Source: Ampelocalamus luodianensis
Lineage: Eukaryota > Streptophyta > Magnoliopsida > Poales > Poaceae
Assembly: GCA_036346255.1 (NCBI GenBank)
Contig: CM070639.1
Location: 34,192,165 to 34,256,164 of the forward strand
Direction: 5' to 3'
Length of the DNA: 64,000 nucleotides
In this document: positions 11,391 to 22,998 of the stretch, in pieces
Position numbering within the stretch: the stretch's first letter is position 1
How the letters are laid out: every line of letters starts with the position of its first letter
The notes under the pieces: generated by a model
What the model was told of the DNA's origin: nothing
Database searches by the model: none
Seen by the model: only the letters and a program-made list of their open reading frames with translations
Position numbers and translations under genes: made by a program

Positions 11391-14080
11391 TGTAATATCC
11401 CGAAAGTGAGTTAAGATTTGAATCGAGGAAGATTAATTTTATTTCGGGAGAGATCGATTAATCGGGGAAGGATCAAACGGAACGTCGGGAGGGACTAATT
11501 GGAATGATGTCAGTGCTGCAGTATTTAGAGGGGGGAAAGAGCAAATTTGTGGCAACTTGGGCCTGGGCCATGGCCCATGAGGGTGGCCGGCCAAGGGGGG
11601 GCTCCCCTCCCCCAAACCCTAGCCAAACCGAACCCCCCCTCTCCTTCATGGCAGCCGCCCCTTTCCCTTCCCCTCCCCTTGCGCAGCCCCTTCCTCTCCA
11701 CCTCCCCTCCACCCTCCCTTGCGCCCCTCTCCATCCCCCCACCACCTCCATTGCAGCCGGCCAAGGAGGAGAAGGAGCTCCATTGCAGCCGGCCAAGGAG
11801 GAAGAAGAAGGAGAAAAGAAGAGAAAGGAGGAGAAGAAGAGAAGGGAAGAAGAGGAGAAGAAGGGATCCGCAGCGAAGCGTGGTGGTCATCATCCCGCTG
11901 TGTGCCCTCTTCGTTTCGGCAAGGGTAACCCGTGGTTCTTTGCTTTAGGTCAATTTCTAGTTGTCTAATTTTCGGATGTCAGTTCGTCGATATTCTGCAG
12001 CAGTGAAGTTTGTCGGTTTTGATTAGGTTAGAGGCAGATTTGGGTCTGGGTGTCTCCTAGAAAGTTGTAGCTATCGTAGTTACCTTTCATTGCCGACAAG
12101 AATCAAGTCATTCGGACTTCGGTAGCCAAAGTTATGAATTTATTAGTATTTCTGTGTTTCTGGAGAGAAGCAGAATTGCTAGTGTTGGTTAACCTGATAG
12201 AAGCGCATGTTTAGACGGGTTTCCAGAGGGTCTAACCATAACGAAAAATGAGGATAATCCTCTTAGCTTTCAGGAAAGCTAAAGATCACTGAATTCGGAC
12301 GAACGTAGAGAAAGTTATGATAGTTTCTTTGTCGCTGTCCAGAAACCCGACGTGAAATGTTTGCTCTGATTAAATAGATTGGTAGGTCTGGTAGATGGCC
12401 GAATCAGAGGGTCTCCCAACTAAGTTTATTTAGACATTTTAGTTACCTTTTCAGATTGTCCAAGATCATCCTATTTGGACTCTGAGCAGTAAGTTATGAA
12501 TTTTGAAGTCTGCTGTCTGCAGTGACCGATCGCTAGAAATTAGAAAAGCTAGACGTGATAAGAAGTTAGCGATTTCGATTGTGATGTAATGTATGATTTT
12601 GGTCCAGTATGCTAGTCTTAGTTTGGGGTTATCTTCTTGTCCGGTGGCAGAGATCCCAAGGCAGCACCCTCTTCGCGTCCACCATTCTCGCACGGTTGAG
12701 GCAAGTGCATCGTTTGTATTTTGGTTGTGATTTGCTTGGATATGAATGCGTATTGATGCATGTTAGTGTCGTATGGCTGTGAACAAGCATGCATAACAAG
12801 AATGGTGAATGTTTAAAGTATGGCTTTGCATTATCTATAAATGTCGTTACTGGTTTTGGTACTTTGATGATGAATAGTATTGGTTCATGTGCATATTGAT
12901 ATCATGTGGAGACCTGGTCTTGTGAGGACCAAGTGTGCACAACTTTGAAGAATTTATTTGATGAAGTGATTATGAGGAATGATCTGGGTTGCAAGTATTT
13001 GGGCTATAATATATGTATGCTTGCATGATATGATTGTGGTGTATCTTGATCGTATAGCCTTGCATGCCTGTTTATGAGATGAGTTACCGTTTATCTTGAT
13101 GACTGTTAGTTATGGTTAAATGGTTCTACCGCATGTTGTTATTGCTTACATGATAATGAGAATATGATGTATTCACGCTTGTGCATATGTTATCATGGTA
13201 CATATGCATGTCGAGAGCATCTGAGTGCCACAGTCACGTGGTGACCAAGCACATCTGATTGAGGTCCCCGTCATGTAGATGACGGGCTTGAGGTCCCCAC
13301 ATTCGTGGAATGTGGGCTATGAATATAAGAGGTCCCCATCATTAAAGTGATGGGCAAATGTCCCTATACATGTGGTGTATAGGCTTTTGGTCCCTGTGCT
13401 AGAGGGCACGAGCATGGGTATCAATGGCAGCGGTTGCATACTGCCGCATTACCGGTAAAATGCAAAAGTTAAAGAGAAAAGAAAGTGCACGGAGCATCTT
13501 GCATCGCATGAGCATAAGACATGTTTTTGTTTGGAATGGTATATGGATGTTGATGATTACAGTAGTCTATGTTATTATTGTCATCTAATGTACTTGCTGG
13601 GTCTTTGGACTCACTCTTGCTGTTGTTGTGTTTTTTTTTTAGGTACCACCTTTACAAGAACGGCATGCATGGGAGGGAATAGAAGTGGTTGCACAATGAC
13701 ACGAACCACTCACATTTGGACTAATAGATTGATAGATTAGTAGTTGAGTAATTGCATAAAGGATTTCTTATGATTACTCACTTTGCATGCTATAATTTGT
13801 AATAGAGTTGATTAGAGGATTATGATTGTCATTCTGTTTATGTTTTAGTTGTTTAGCATGCTATGGAAGTTGTAGTGATGATTAGCATAGTTTTGGCTAT
13901 CTCTTGTCTATCTTTGGAGGTTGGATTAATTAATTATATTATATTTGAATGTTGGGACCATTCGTTTAGTAACTAAACAAAGAAGGTTCTGTCAGATTTT
14001 GGAGATTTGTTTCAATGTTAAAATTGTTATTGTGTTGGTTTAGTAGCATTCCAGGCTCATGTGGGGTCAAGGGTGTTACT
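11391..14080 (+). repeat. E1 5' LTR
   Basis: The 2690-bp LTR starts TGTAATATCCCGAAAG. It ends GGGTGTTACT, where the 3' copy has GTTACA, a point change at the last base. A TATTTAG box at 11522-11528 may be the promoter. A purine-rich GAAGAAG stretch (11770-11870) follows, then a long AT-rich leader with the hairpin array at 13233-13409. ORFs overlapping 11473-11968 on both strands come from skewed composition and are not genes. Confidence 0.9.
13233..13409 (+). other. Array of six consecutive stem-loops in the E1 5' LTR
   Basis: Six hairpins lie in a row: GTCAC-gtg-GTGAC (13233-13245); CCCGTCAT-gtag-ATGACGGG (13267-13286); CCCACATTC-gtg-GAATGTGGG (13296-13316); CCCATCA...TGATGGG (13335-13354); CCTATACA...TGTATAGG (13363-13383); and CCTGTGC...GCAC (13393-13409), the last damaged here but intact in the 3' LTR. 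Three are introduced by GAGGTCCCC or the same with one base changed, two by GTCCC, and most close with GGGC. The stems differ in sequence yet each pairs with itself. Confidence 0.8.
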
Positions 14081-14083
14081 GAT

Positions 14084-14094
14084 TGGTATCGAGC
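14084..14094 (+). promoter_or_regulatory. E1 primer-binding site (initiator tRNA-Met type)
   Basis: TGGTATCGAGC begins three bases after the LTR. It matches the plant consensus TGGTATCAGAGC except for one missing A. Confidence 0.7.
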
Positions 14095-17000
14095 GCGCGA
14101 GAGTCCGTGGTGATTGTAGTTACAACTTAGGCAACTTAAATTGCTAAAATTTTGTAATGGTTAATGAACTTATAAACCTGACACACTGGTGCACAGTAGG
14201 ATGGGATGGGTCAAGCATTGCATTTACGCTTCTGTTGAGTTGTATTAATGATTCCTGTTATGAGATGATCTGATTTATCTATAGTATAAAACTATGGTTA
14301 TTATGTGTGGGGGTAACCCATGTTGAGAGGTGGAGGTAGTGGTTGTGGTCCTGGGCTATACCAGGTTACACCACCGATCGTGGTATAGTGTTAGCAAAGT
14401 GCCCACACCGGAGATCGTAGTGCATGCGTTGATAGTGAGTCTATATAGAAGAGTTATTCTCTCCTTTGAAATTTGTTTTGGTCAACTCCTATCTTGAGGT
14501 GATTGATGAGTTTTTTTTTCTTTGGGCTTTAGTTCACTCCGGTTGATGGGTTGCTTTGAATTATGTTTCTATTGGCTTAATTTGTCCCGTAAAGCAATCA
14601 TTGTTTTCCCAACCGATGAGTTATTCTTGCGGTTAGTGAATTGGGTTGTTTGTCAAGTTTGACCTTTATTCTGGAGTTTTGTCTTTCTCATTGCAGAGAT
14701 TGACCCATTTATCCGGTTGATATTTTTGCCTAATGAAAGTTTCCTTTTGCAAGTCCTTTGGGACGTGGAGGCTTCGACTCAATGTATCTCTCTTGGTTAT
14801 TTTGAGTGATGAAGATTGATGGTTCTCTTTTATAAAAGAAGATGTTAAACCTGTTAGCGATGTTTTGTCTTGGTTAAGTGAGAGGTTATAACCAAAGTAA
14901 TTAATGGATATGATACGGGTTATCATGTTAAATCTGCAGTGTGTGTATGATCGATCCTAACGAAGATCCATGAAAGGAAGGTGATTAATTTGAAAGTGTC
15001 TTGTAGTAGTTCTCGAGGAGCTGTGATTAGGAGTCTGGTTATACCTAGTTGTACTCATTAGAGTCAATAAGAGGTGTAGAACGTTGTTGAAGTTGAGTCG
15101 ATGACTAAGAGTGATACGTTTGGTGAACATCTTTGGTAAATTGGATTAACGTGTCTCAACAGTTTAATCCAACCTTTTGGGATGGTTAAGTTCAAAAGGA
15201 GTTAGATTATTGTCTTAGTGGGTACTAATTTTGGAGTAACCTTTTTGTGGATACTTAGTGATTATAAGTAATACCTAGGAGCAAATAATATCTATTAATA
15301 AACTGGTGATGAGCATCACTAAGAGATAAATTGATGGGATTTAACGGATGAACAAGGTTTACATGATGGTAGAATTATCAGATAAAAGTATGTCTGTGAT
15401 GAAAGGATGTTGGAATAACCTTCTAATTCGTGCATTAGTTTTTCTCTAATATAACGCGGTTGTTGTAGTAGAATATAAGTTTTTGGTATACAGTCAATTG
15501 AGGATGGGATGATAAAATAGTATGGAATAATTTGGTGAGTTTCTGGAGAGCTTTATAGTGGAAGAGTAGAATATGGTGATTCTTGTTAAGAGTGTGTTAT
15601 TCTTGAAATTAGTAAGACTGCCTACAAAGGATTGTGACTTGTGAGGGTGTTGTTGACTCTTATAGAAAGAGAGTAATCTGGATCGTCTTTCGGGGTATCA
15701 CCCCAAATGAAATATTTTGAGCTTTACATTCGTGATCTTTTGGAGTTCACGATTTATGTGGTATCTGAAAATTTGTGGAGCAAAGCGGTGTGTTAGAAAG
15801 TTCTATTGGATCTTAAGTGATTAATGTGATTTGGTTTTAAGGGGTATCTCTGGTTTGTGTTGGCATGTAATGTGGTAATCAAAAAAAAAATTGCTTCCTT
15901 TGTTAACAGAAAGTGCGTACCATAAGTATTGGAGGTTGAAAGTTCCTTCTTGTGGGACATGTGCCCTCATCAGCAGACTTGAATTTTGTTTTCCGATTTC
16001 GTTATTATTTGACTGTTTCTCTTGTTCTCTTGCTCACTCCGAGGAGCAACGTTGTTCTTGTGTGTTGAGACTAGTTTTTGTTTGTTTCTTCCTTTTGAGA
16101 AAGGGGATTAACTAACTTGTGTTGCCAGAGTCTTATAAAATGTAATATGGTGGACAAGTATATGATAGTGGTGAGATTTTGGGAACCAAGCTATTTGAAG
16201 AGCAATAGAAAGTGGGTTGGTTATGATCAATAACCCTGGTCCATGTTGGGGTATTGGGATTATCGGAAGTATGGACTCTTGGTAAATTTATTAGAGTATC
16301 ACAATTGGATACCTAGTAAGATTGTGTAAAATAATTCTGATGGTGAAGTTTAATGAGAATCGCGTATGAAGAAACCTAAGCGTTGTGCTAATTAATGGGA
16401 TAGCAGAAATAGTTGAGTATTGTCAAGTGTGATTTGGTCTCAATGAGTAACCCTATAGGAGTTAGATTATCTCTAAGGATAGCTTGGACAAGAATGTATA
16501 TATTCATTTATTGATGTTAGTGATTGAGTATGTTTGAATCCTGATCAATCAGTTAGGATATTGTGAATGGGTATATTGTGGTCTAGTAGCTGCATTTGGT
16601 TGGTGTAGATTAGAGAAGGTCTAAGATTGGTAACATGAATCGCCTTGGGTGGTTACTTGCTTAGTATGGAATGTTGACATTAATGAACTGAGATTATTGT
16701 TGAGCTGTGTGAAATTTTGGTCATCAGGTTTGAGGGTTACATATCAAGTATACCGACCATTCATTGCAAGAGTCGTAGAGGTTGAATTGGGCTTTGTATT
16801 ATTATGCTAGCATCTTGGTTCCCAGGATTAGGTTCCAAAAGTTATGGCGAACTCTGAAAGAATCCTTTGGAAGCAGTAAATGAGAGTGAATGTGGTGAAT
16901 TTCAAGTCGATTATCCTTAGAAGAATGAGGGATGTGATGGTAGGTGAAACCTACAATGAGTTGCGTTGGGAATTGTATTGTCAAAGTAATTTATTTGGTA

Positions 17001-17641
17001 GAAAAGTTAGCTAGAGTGTGATATTGTGAATTGGAAGCGTCTCCCTGTATAAGTGTGGATTTTGTGTTTGGCTGAACATAGCTTTGAGGTTGCCAATTTA
17101 AGAGAATTGAGTTAATGTGTCAAGCGATGAATTGGGATCCTATGGTTTAAGATAAAGTTAAATTCTTAAAAGAAAGATTGTGGGAAACGTGAGATAATCT
17201 CTTAGTTCTTGTTTGAACTAGGTGTTTATGACTGATATCAATTACCAATTGAGTTGGTTCTTGTCAGTAATTATGAATCCTTCTAGTTAAGAAAAGAAAG
17301 GGAATGGTTAATCTGGTTATTCGAGTGTTTCGCTTTTGTCTTTTGTGACGTTTATTTCTAAACTGCCTACTTGAAAATTGAAGAAAAAAAAAGGGCTTTC
17401 CTGTTAAACCCTGGATTTTGGTTTAGTCTCTTCTAAGAGAAGTTGGTTTTGAGTTGGCTGCTTTAAGACTCTTATGGTTTCAGTCAGGAACTGTTGTGCG
17501 TCCCTGGTTAAAAGTTGTGCTCATTGTCAAAGTAAAGAGATCGACTGATACAAAGATCAGGAGTTTGTGTGTTTGTGCAGGTTCGTAGCAATGTTAGTAA
17601 GATTTTAGCGGTGATTATAGTTCTTGGTGTAAGCGTGGTTA

Positions 17642-17672
17642 GAATTTGGGGTCGAATTCTGTTTAAGGGGGG
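17642..17672 (+). promoter_or_regulatory. E1 hairpin plus polypurine tract
   Basis: GAATTTGGGGTCGAATTC (17642-17659) can form a small stem-loop. It is followed by TTTAAGGGGGG, the purine tract, five bases before the 3' LTR. E2 and E3 have the same arrangement. Confidence 0.75.
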
Positions 17673-17677
17673 TAGAA

Positions 17678-20355
17678 TGTAATATCCCGAAAGTGAGTTA
17701 AGATTTGAATCGAGGAAGATTAATTTTATTTCGGGAGAGATCGATTAATCGGGGAAGGATCAAACGGAACGTCGGGAGGGACTAATTGGAATGATGTCAG
17801 TGCTGCAGTATTTAGAGGGGGGGAAGAGCAAATTTGTGGCAACTTGGGCCTGGGCCATGGCCCATGAGGGTGGCCGGCCAAGGGGGGGCTCCCCTCCCCC
17901 AAACCCTAGCCAAACCGAACCCCCCCTCTCCTTCATGGCAGCCGCCCCCTCCCCTTGCGCAGCCCCTTCCTCTCCACCTCCCCTCCACCCTCCCTACGCC
18001 CCTCTCCATCCCCCCACCACCTCCATTGCAGCCGGCCAAGGAGGAGAAGGAGCTCCATTGCAGCCGGCCAAGGAGGAAGAAGAAGGAGAAAAGAAGAGAA
18101 AGGAGGAGAAGAAGAGAAGGGAAGAAGAGGGAGAAGAAGGGATCCGCAGCGGAAGCGTGGTGGTCATCATCCCCGCTGTGTGCCCTCTTCGTTTCGGCAA
18201 GGGTAACCCGTGGTTCTTTGCTTTAGGTCAATTTCTAGTTGTCTAATTTTCGGATGTCAGTTCGTCGATATTCTGCAGCAGTGAAGTTTGTCGGTTTTGA
18301 TTAGGTTAGAGGCAGATTTGGGTCTGGGTGTCTCCTAGAAAGTTGTAGCTATCGTAGTTACCTTTCATTGCCGACAAGAATCAAGTCATTCGGACTTCGG
18401 TAGCCAAAGTTATGAATTTATTAGTATTTCTGTGTTTCTGGAGAGAAGCAGAATTGCTAGTGTTGGTTAACCTGATAGAAGCGCATGTTTAGACGGGTTT
18501 CCAGAGGGTCTCACCATAACGAAAAATGAGGCTAATCCTCTTAGCTTTCAGGAAAGCTAAAGATCACTGAATTCGGACGAACGTAGAGAAAGTTATGATA
18601 GTTTCTTTGTCGCTGTCCAGAAACCCGACGTGAAATGTTTGCTCTGATTAAATAGATTGGTAGGTCTGGTAGATGGCCGAATCAGAGGGTCTCCCCAACT
18701 AAGTTTATTTAGACATTTTAGTTACCTTTTCAGATTGTCCAAGATCATCCTATTTGGACTCCTGAGCAGTAAGTTATGAATTTTTGAAGTCTGCTGTCTG
18801 CAGTGACCGATCGCTAGAAATTAGAAAAGCTAGACGTGATAAGAAGTTAGCGATTTCGATTGTGATGTAATGTATGATTTTGGTCCAGTATGCTAGTCTT
18901 AGTTTGGGGTTATCTTCTTGTCCAGGTGGCAGCGAGATCCCAAGGGCAGCACCCTCTTCGCGTCCACCATTCTCGCACGGTTGAGGCAAGTGCATCGTTT
19001 GTATTTTGGTTGTGATTTGCTTGGATATGAATGCGTGTTGATGCATGTTAGTGTCGTATGGCTGTGAACAAGCATGCATAACAAGAATGGTGAATGTTTA
19101 AAGTATGGCTTTGCATTATCCATAAATGTCGTTACTGGTTTTGGCACTTTGATGATGAATAGTATTGGTTCATGTGCATATTGATATCATGTGGAGACCT
19201 GGTCTTGTGAGGACCAAGTGTGCACAACTTTGAAGAATTTATTTGATGAAGTGATTATGAGGAATGATCTGGGTTGCAAGTATTTGGGCTATAATATATG
19301 TATGCTTGCATGATATGATTGTGGTGTATCTTGATCGTATAGCCTTGCATGCCTGTTTATGAGATGAGTTACCGTTTATCTTGATGACTGTTAGTTATGG
19401 TTAAATGGTTCTACCGCATGTTGTTATTGCTTACATGATAATGAGAATATGATGTATTCCTGCTTGTGCATATGTTATCATGGTACATATGCATGTCGAG
19501 CATACAGTGCCCAGTCACGTGGTGACCAAGCACATCTGATTGAGTCCCCGTCATGTAGATGACGGGCTTGAGGTCCCCACATTCGTGGAATGTGGGCTAT
19601 GAATATAAGAGGTCCCCATCATTAAAGTGATGGGCAAATGTCCCTATACATGTGGTGTATAGGCTTTTGGTCCCTGTGCTAGAGGGCACAGGCATGGGTA
19701 TGCAGCGACGGTTGCATACTTCGCATTACCGGTAAAATGCAAAAGTTAAAGAGAAAGAGAAAGTGCACCGGAGCATCTTGCATCGCATGAGCATAAGACA
19801 TGTTTTTGTTTGGAATGGTATATGGATGTTGATGATTACAGTAGTCTATGTTATTATTGTCATTTAATGTACTTGCTGGGTCTTTGGACTCACTCTTGCT
19901 GTTGTTGTGTTTTTTTTAGGTACCACCTTTACAAGAACGGCATGCATGGGAGGGAATAGAAGTGGTTGCACAATGACACGAACCACTCACATTTGGACTA
20001 ATAGATTGATAGATTAGTAGTTGAGTAATTGCATAAAGGATTTCTTATGATTACTCACTTTGCATGCTATAATTTGTAATAGAGTTGATTAGAGGATTAT
20101 GATTGTCATTCTGTTTATGTTTTAGTTGTTTAGCATGCTATGGAAGTTGTAGTGATGATTAGCATAGTTTTGGCTATCTCTTGTCTATGCTGGAGGTTGG
20201 ATTAATTAATTATATTATATTTGAATGTTGGGACCATTCGTTTAGTAACTAAACAAAGAAGGTTCTGTCAGATTTTTGAGATTTGTTTCAATGTTAAAAT
20301 TGTTATTGTGTTGGTTTAGTAGCATTCCAGGCTCATGTGGGGCTGGGGTGTTACA
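17678..20355 (+). repeat. E1 3' LTR
   Basis: This is the second copy of the LTR, 2678 bp, starting TGTAATATCCCG and ending GGGGTGTTACA. It carries the same six-hairpin array at 19514-19692. Differences from the 5' copy are mainly small insertions and deletions around CCGG, CTG and CAG words and homopolymers. Confidence 0.9.
19514..19692 (+). other. Hairpin array in the E1 3' LTR
   Basis: This is the second copy of the array, with stems at 19514-19526, 19547-19566, 19576-19596, 19615-19634, 19643-19663 and 19673-19692. Here the last stem is intact (CCTGTGC pairing with GCACAGG). All other stems pair as in the 5' LTR. Confidence 0.8.
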
Positions 20356-20360
20356 GCATC

Positions 20361-21780
20361 TTCTACTTCAACCACATCTCCTCCAATTAAACTTTCGGCT
20401 ACTGCAATGTCATATTCTCCAATTGGACCGAGCTACTTCTACTCCTACGAGCCGAGCTACATCTATATGCCATGGTGCTGCATCACCTATTGTTAGCCCA
20501 TGAGCTATGTAATGAATGGGCTAACTTGGTCTATATGGCCCATATGGTGGGTGGCACCCTATGGTTGGTACTGTTTATATGGTACTATTTATGCATAAAC
20601 AGTACCATGTCTGCCCTCCCTTCTCCTCTTCCTCCTATACATAGTAGCTGCCTCCCCTAGGGTTTGATGGGCTTTGTTGATTGAAATTTAGCTTTGCTAT
20701 TTTATACTTTGTCCTCTTGTTCGATGAGATCAACAGCGACATTGTCTTCGGAACCCCACTTATCAATATACTTTTAATTCATATTTGCAATACATCATAT
20801 TGCGTTTTACCTTATTCTTGTGTGCTTCTTCGGTGTATGCAGAAATTGATATTCATGATCATGTCATCTGGGTATTTGTGCACGGTTGATAATGACTTGT
20901 CGAGTAGTTCATCAATTGTATGGTTTCAGGCCTTATGAGTTCGTAGCTAGGATCGTGAGAGTTGAGCAACTTCTACCGAATTTATCTTCTCATCGAAAGA
21001 TCAGGCCAAGTAAGGACCTCCGTTGTTTATCATTGTTGCAGCCATATGTTCCTTTTGTTGCAAGAGGTGATTTGAAATGTTGGGACTGCAGTCTGCTATT
21101 TTTTAAAAAGAATTTCTTAATATTGCATTTGGTGTTGTTCATTGTTGCATATGTGAAATCAGAATGCTTCATAAGTTAAGCTCAAATGTTGCACCCGATC
21201 GTCAAAATTTTTTTGTTACAAACTGGTGAATTGTTACTGATGTTGTTTGAGACGTCTGATGTGTTGCATATGTGTTTTCAAAATGTTGCAAGTGCCCTCC
21301 CCCCTATCCAAATTTTGCATATGTGTTTTCAAAATGTTTCAAGTGCCCTCCCCCTCTCCAAATTTTGCAAATGTGTTTTCAAAATGTTGCATTATAGTAT
21401 CATCAATTAATGTTTTCTCAAACTTCTGTGCTAATTTTTCAAGTATATGCTAACGGTATCTTTTAATTTTTAAGTGAATTTTGATAAGATTATGGACCCC
21501 CTCTCTATTTTTTGAGATCCAAGTATTTTGTTGCATATGTTGATTTTTTTTTGTCGCATATGTGCCGGACATATTGCGGAAAGGAGTTGGAAGCATGGGA
21601 AGCTCCCTGTCATACGTCGAACGCTAGTTGCTCCCTGTGTTCTTTGGGCAAAATTATTACCGCCAAAGTTGAAAGAGAGTTGCCGTGTTGTTTGGCTTGC
21701 TAGTGTTCCTTCTTGTATCGAGATCTTCCTGCTCAAAGACTGTAACGCTCCCCTTGCTTAATCAATGAAATCTCTCTTCT
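20361..21780. other. Decayed repeat sequence right of E1
   Basis: This continues the sequence interrupted by E1. Between 20361 and 21000 it resembles a decayed LTR or promoter-leader, but no borders are visible. From 21040 to 21400 it has many TGTTGCA words, including a tandem repeat of about 52 bp. The stretch 21540-21760 reads SWKHGKLPVIRRTLVAPCVLWAKLLPP and VVWLASVPSC, faintly like the C-terminus of a plant LINE; this is a weak call. Confidence 0.35.
21262..21395 (+). repeat. Tandem repeat of about 52 bp, 2.5 copies
   Basis: The unit begins TTGCATATGTGTTTTCAAAA and continues through a C-rich block (GTGCCCTCCCCC). It occurs twice in full and once in part. The apparent protein repeats in this stretch reflect the DNA repeat. 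Confidence 0.7.
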
Positions 21781-22989
21781 CTCGGAAAAAGGATCCAACA
21801 CACCCAGCAGGTCAGCAGTTGTAAAGAGAGAAAACCAAAAGAACATCACGAGTTTTTTTTTTCCTTTTTTGAGAGAGGAACATCATGACTATTATTATAC
21901 TCGGCGAACCAAAAGCATTGGTCCAACTGATCCGATCACTCCTTTTCACCACCGCTCTGCTCTGCTGTGGTCTCGCCACCCCTCGAACCGCGTCCCGTCC
22001 GGTGCGCTGCGGCAGAGGCAGAGGAGGGAGAGGGAAAGCTACCTCACCTGAGCCCGGTCGGTGCAGGTGCAGCACCAGCTCTGCAGGAGAGCTCTTTGCA
22101 CACCAGGACGTAGCGTCCGGTTTTTTTATTGGGCTGTATTTGCATGTGCACAGATGTGAACGACTAGATGTGCGTGAAGGTGAATAATCAGAATTTAAAC
22201 ATAGTAAGTGAACTATGAAACAACGAAAATTTATTACGAGGCTATCACATGTCTTCGCTTAGCACACATTGAGATGATCCACGTATGGGTCTCCCCTACT
22301 GTTTCCTATTAAAAAATAGTAAAGAAATCGTAGTAACAAAAATGTGTGGCCGAAAAATCAGCAGTGCTGCTATGCAAGGTTGTTAAAATCATGGTCTTGA
22401 ATCGAATCGGAGATACTCAGATAGGATCACATCGTAAGATTGAATTATAGAATCTAATATCCTATCTAATTCCACCAAATATATATTTCTTCAAATATAC
22501 CATGTATTTCAACGGTGATATCCTTTTGGAATTGTAGTTCAAAGAACTTTATTTAATAAAATATAGTCTAAATGAAATATATGTTGTTTTTTATACAAAT
22601 AATAATATATATGAATGTATCGAAAGTGAAATTTTATTATTGGAAAGATATATACTAGTAAGTATTTATCGGTATAATCGAGTATAATCATATTCACCAA
22701 TTGCGCCTTGATATGTGATTATAATTATGTTATACCTACTTTGTATCTAAATAGACATCGCTCTGATATCAACACGGTCTTCGATACACAATTACACACG
22801 TTTGACCTTTAGTTTTTCTCATTATATCTAAAAAGTTATAAAAAGTAAAAATAACATGGAAACACTTTTGATAGGAAATATACTAATACTATTTCTATGT
22901 AAGGAAACTAAATACTTTTGTGCATGTTATTGATGAAAACTTAACTATGCCTATTTGGAAAAGAAAGAAGCACATTGGTAGCAGAGCAA
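21781..22989. other. Unassigned intergenic sequence
   Basis: A GC-rich patch (21900-22110) of unknown origin precedes about 850 bp of AT-rich sequence. I see no supported gene, RNA gene or complete element here. Confidence 0.4.
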
Positions 22990-22998
22990 TATACTTTC

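Larger units (their letters stand above)
14081..17677 (+). other. E1 internal region, non-coding
   Basis: These 3597 bp are rich in G and T and poor in C on the + strand. They have no long ORF in any frame and no gag, protease, RT or integrase motif that I can see. Only the primer-binding site (14084-14094), a short hairpin (17642-17659) and the purine tract (17664-17672) are recognisable. Confidence 0.8.
11391..20355 (+). mobile_element. E1: complete LARD-like non-autonomous gypsy-type LTR element
   Basis: This 8965-bp element has 5' LTR 11391-14080, internal region 14081-17677 and 3' LTR 17678-20355. A perfect 5-bp target duplication GCATC flanks it (11386-11390 and 20356-20360). A primer-binding site and a purine tract are in the expected places. 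The internal 3.6 kb has no ORF resembling gag or pol, the definition of a large retrotransposon derivative (LARD). The LTRs are nearly identical by eye, differing mostly by small indels, so the insertion is fairly recent. It must have relied on proteins supplied by another element. Confidence 0.9.

Noticed and set aside
11473..11968. Pro/Glu/Lys-rich ORFs in E1 LTRs
   Set aside because: They are products of C-rich and GAA-rich leader sequence and differ by frameshift between the two LTR copies (17791-18246).
13233..13409. CRISPR-like regularly spaced repeats
   Set aside because: Spacing is roughly regular, but what recurs is a short GTCCC lead and self-pairing, not an identical repeat with unique spacers. 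The sequence lies in a plant LTR.
14081..17677. Hidden gag-pol in E1
   Set aside because: I looked for YxDD, zinc knuckle, HHCC and DDE-type motifs in all frames and saw none. A profile search would be needed to exclude ancient decay.
21590..21760. LINE reverse-transcriptase C-terminus
   Set aside because: Only a weak resemblance (VVWLA, WKHGKLP). No RT motifs are nearby and no clear poly-A tail, so it is not listed as a separate element.
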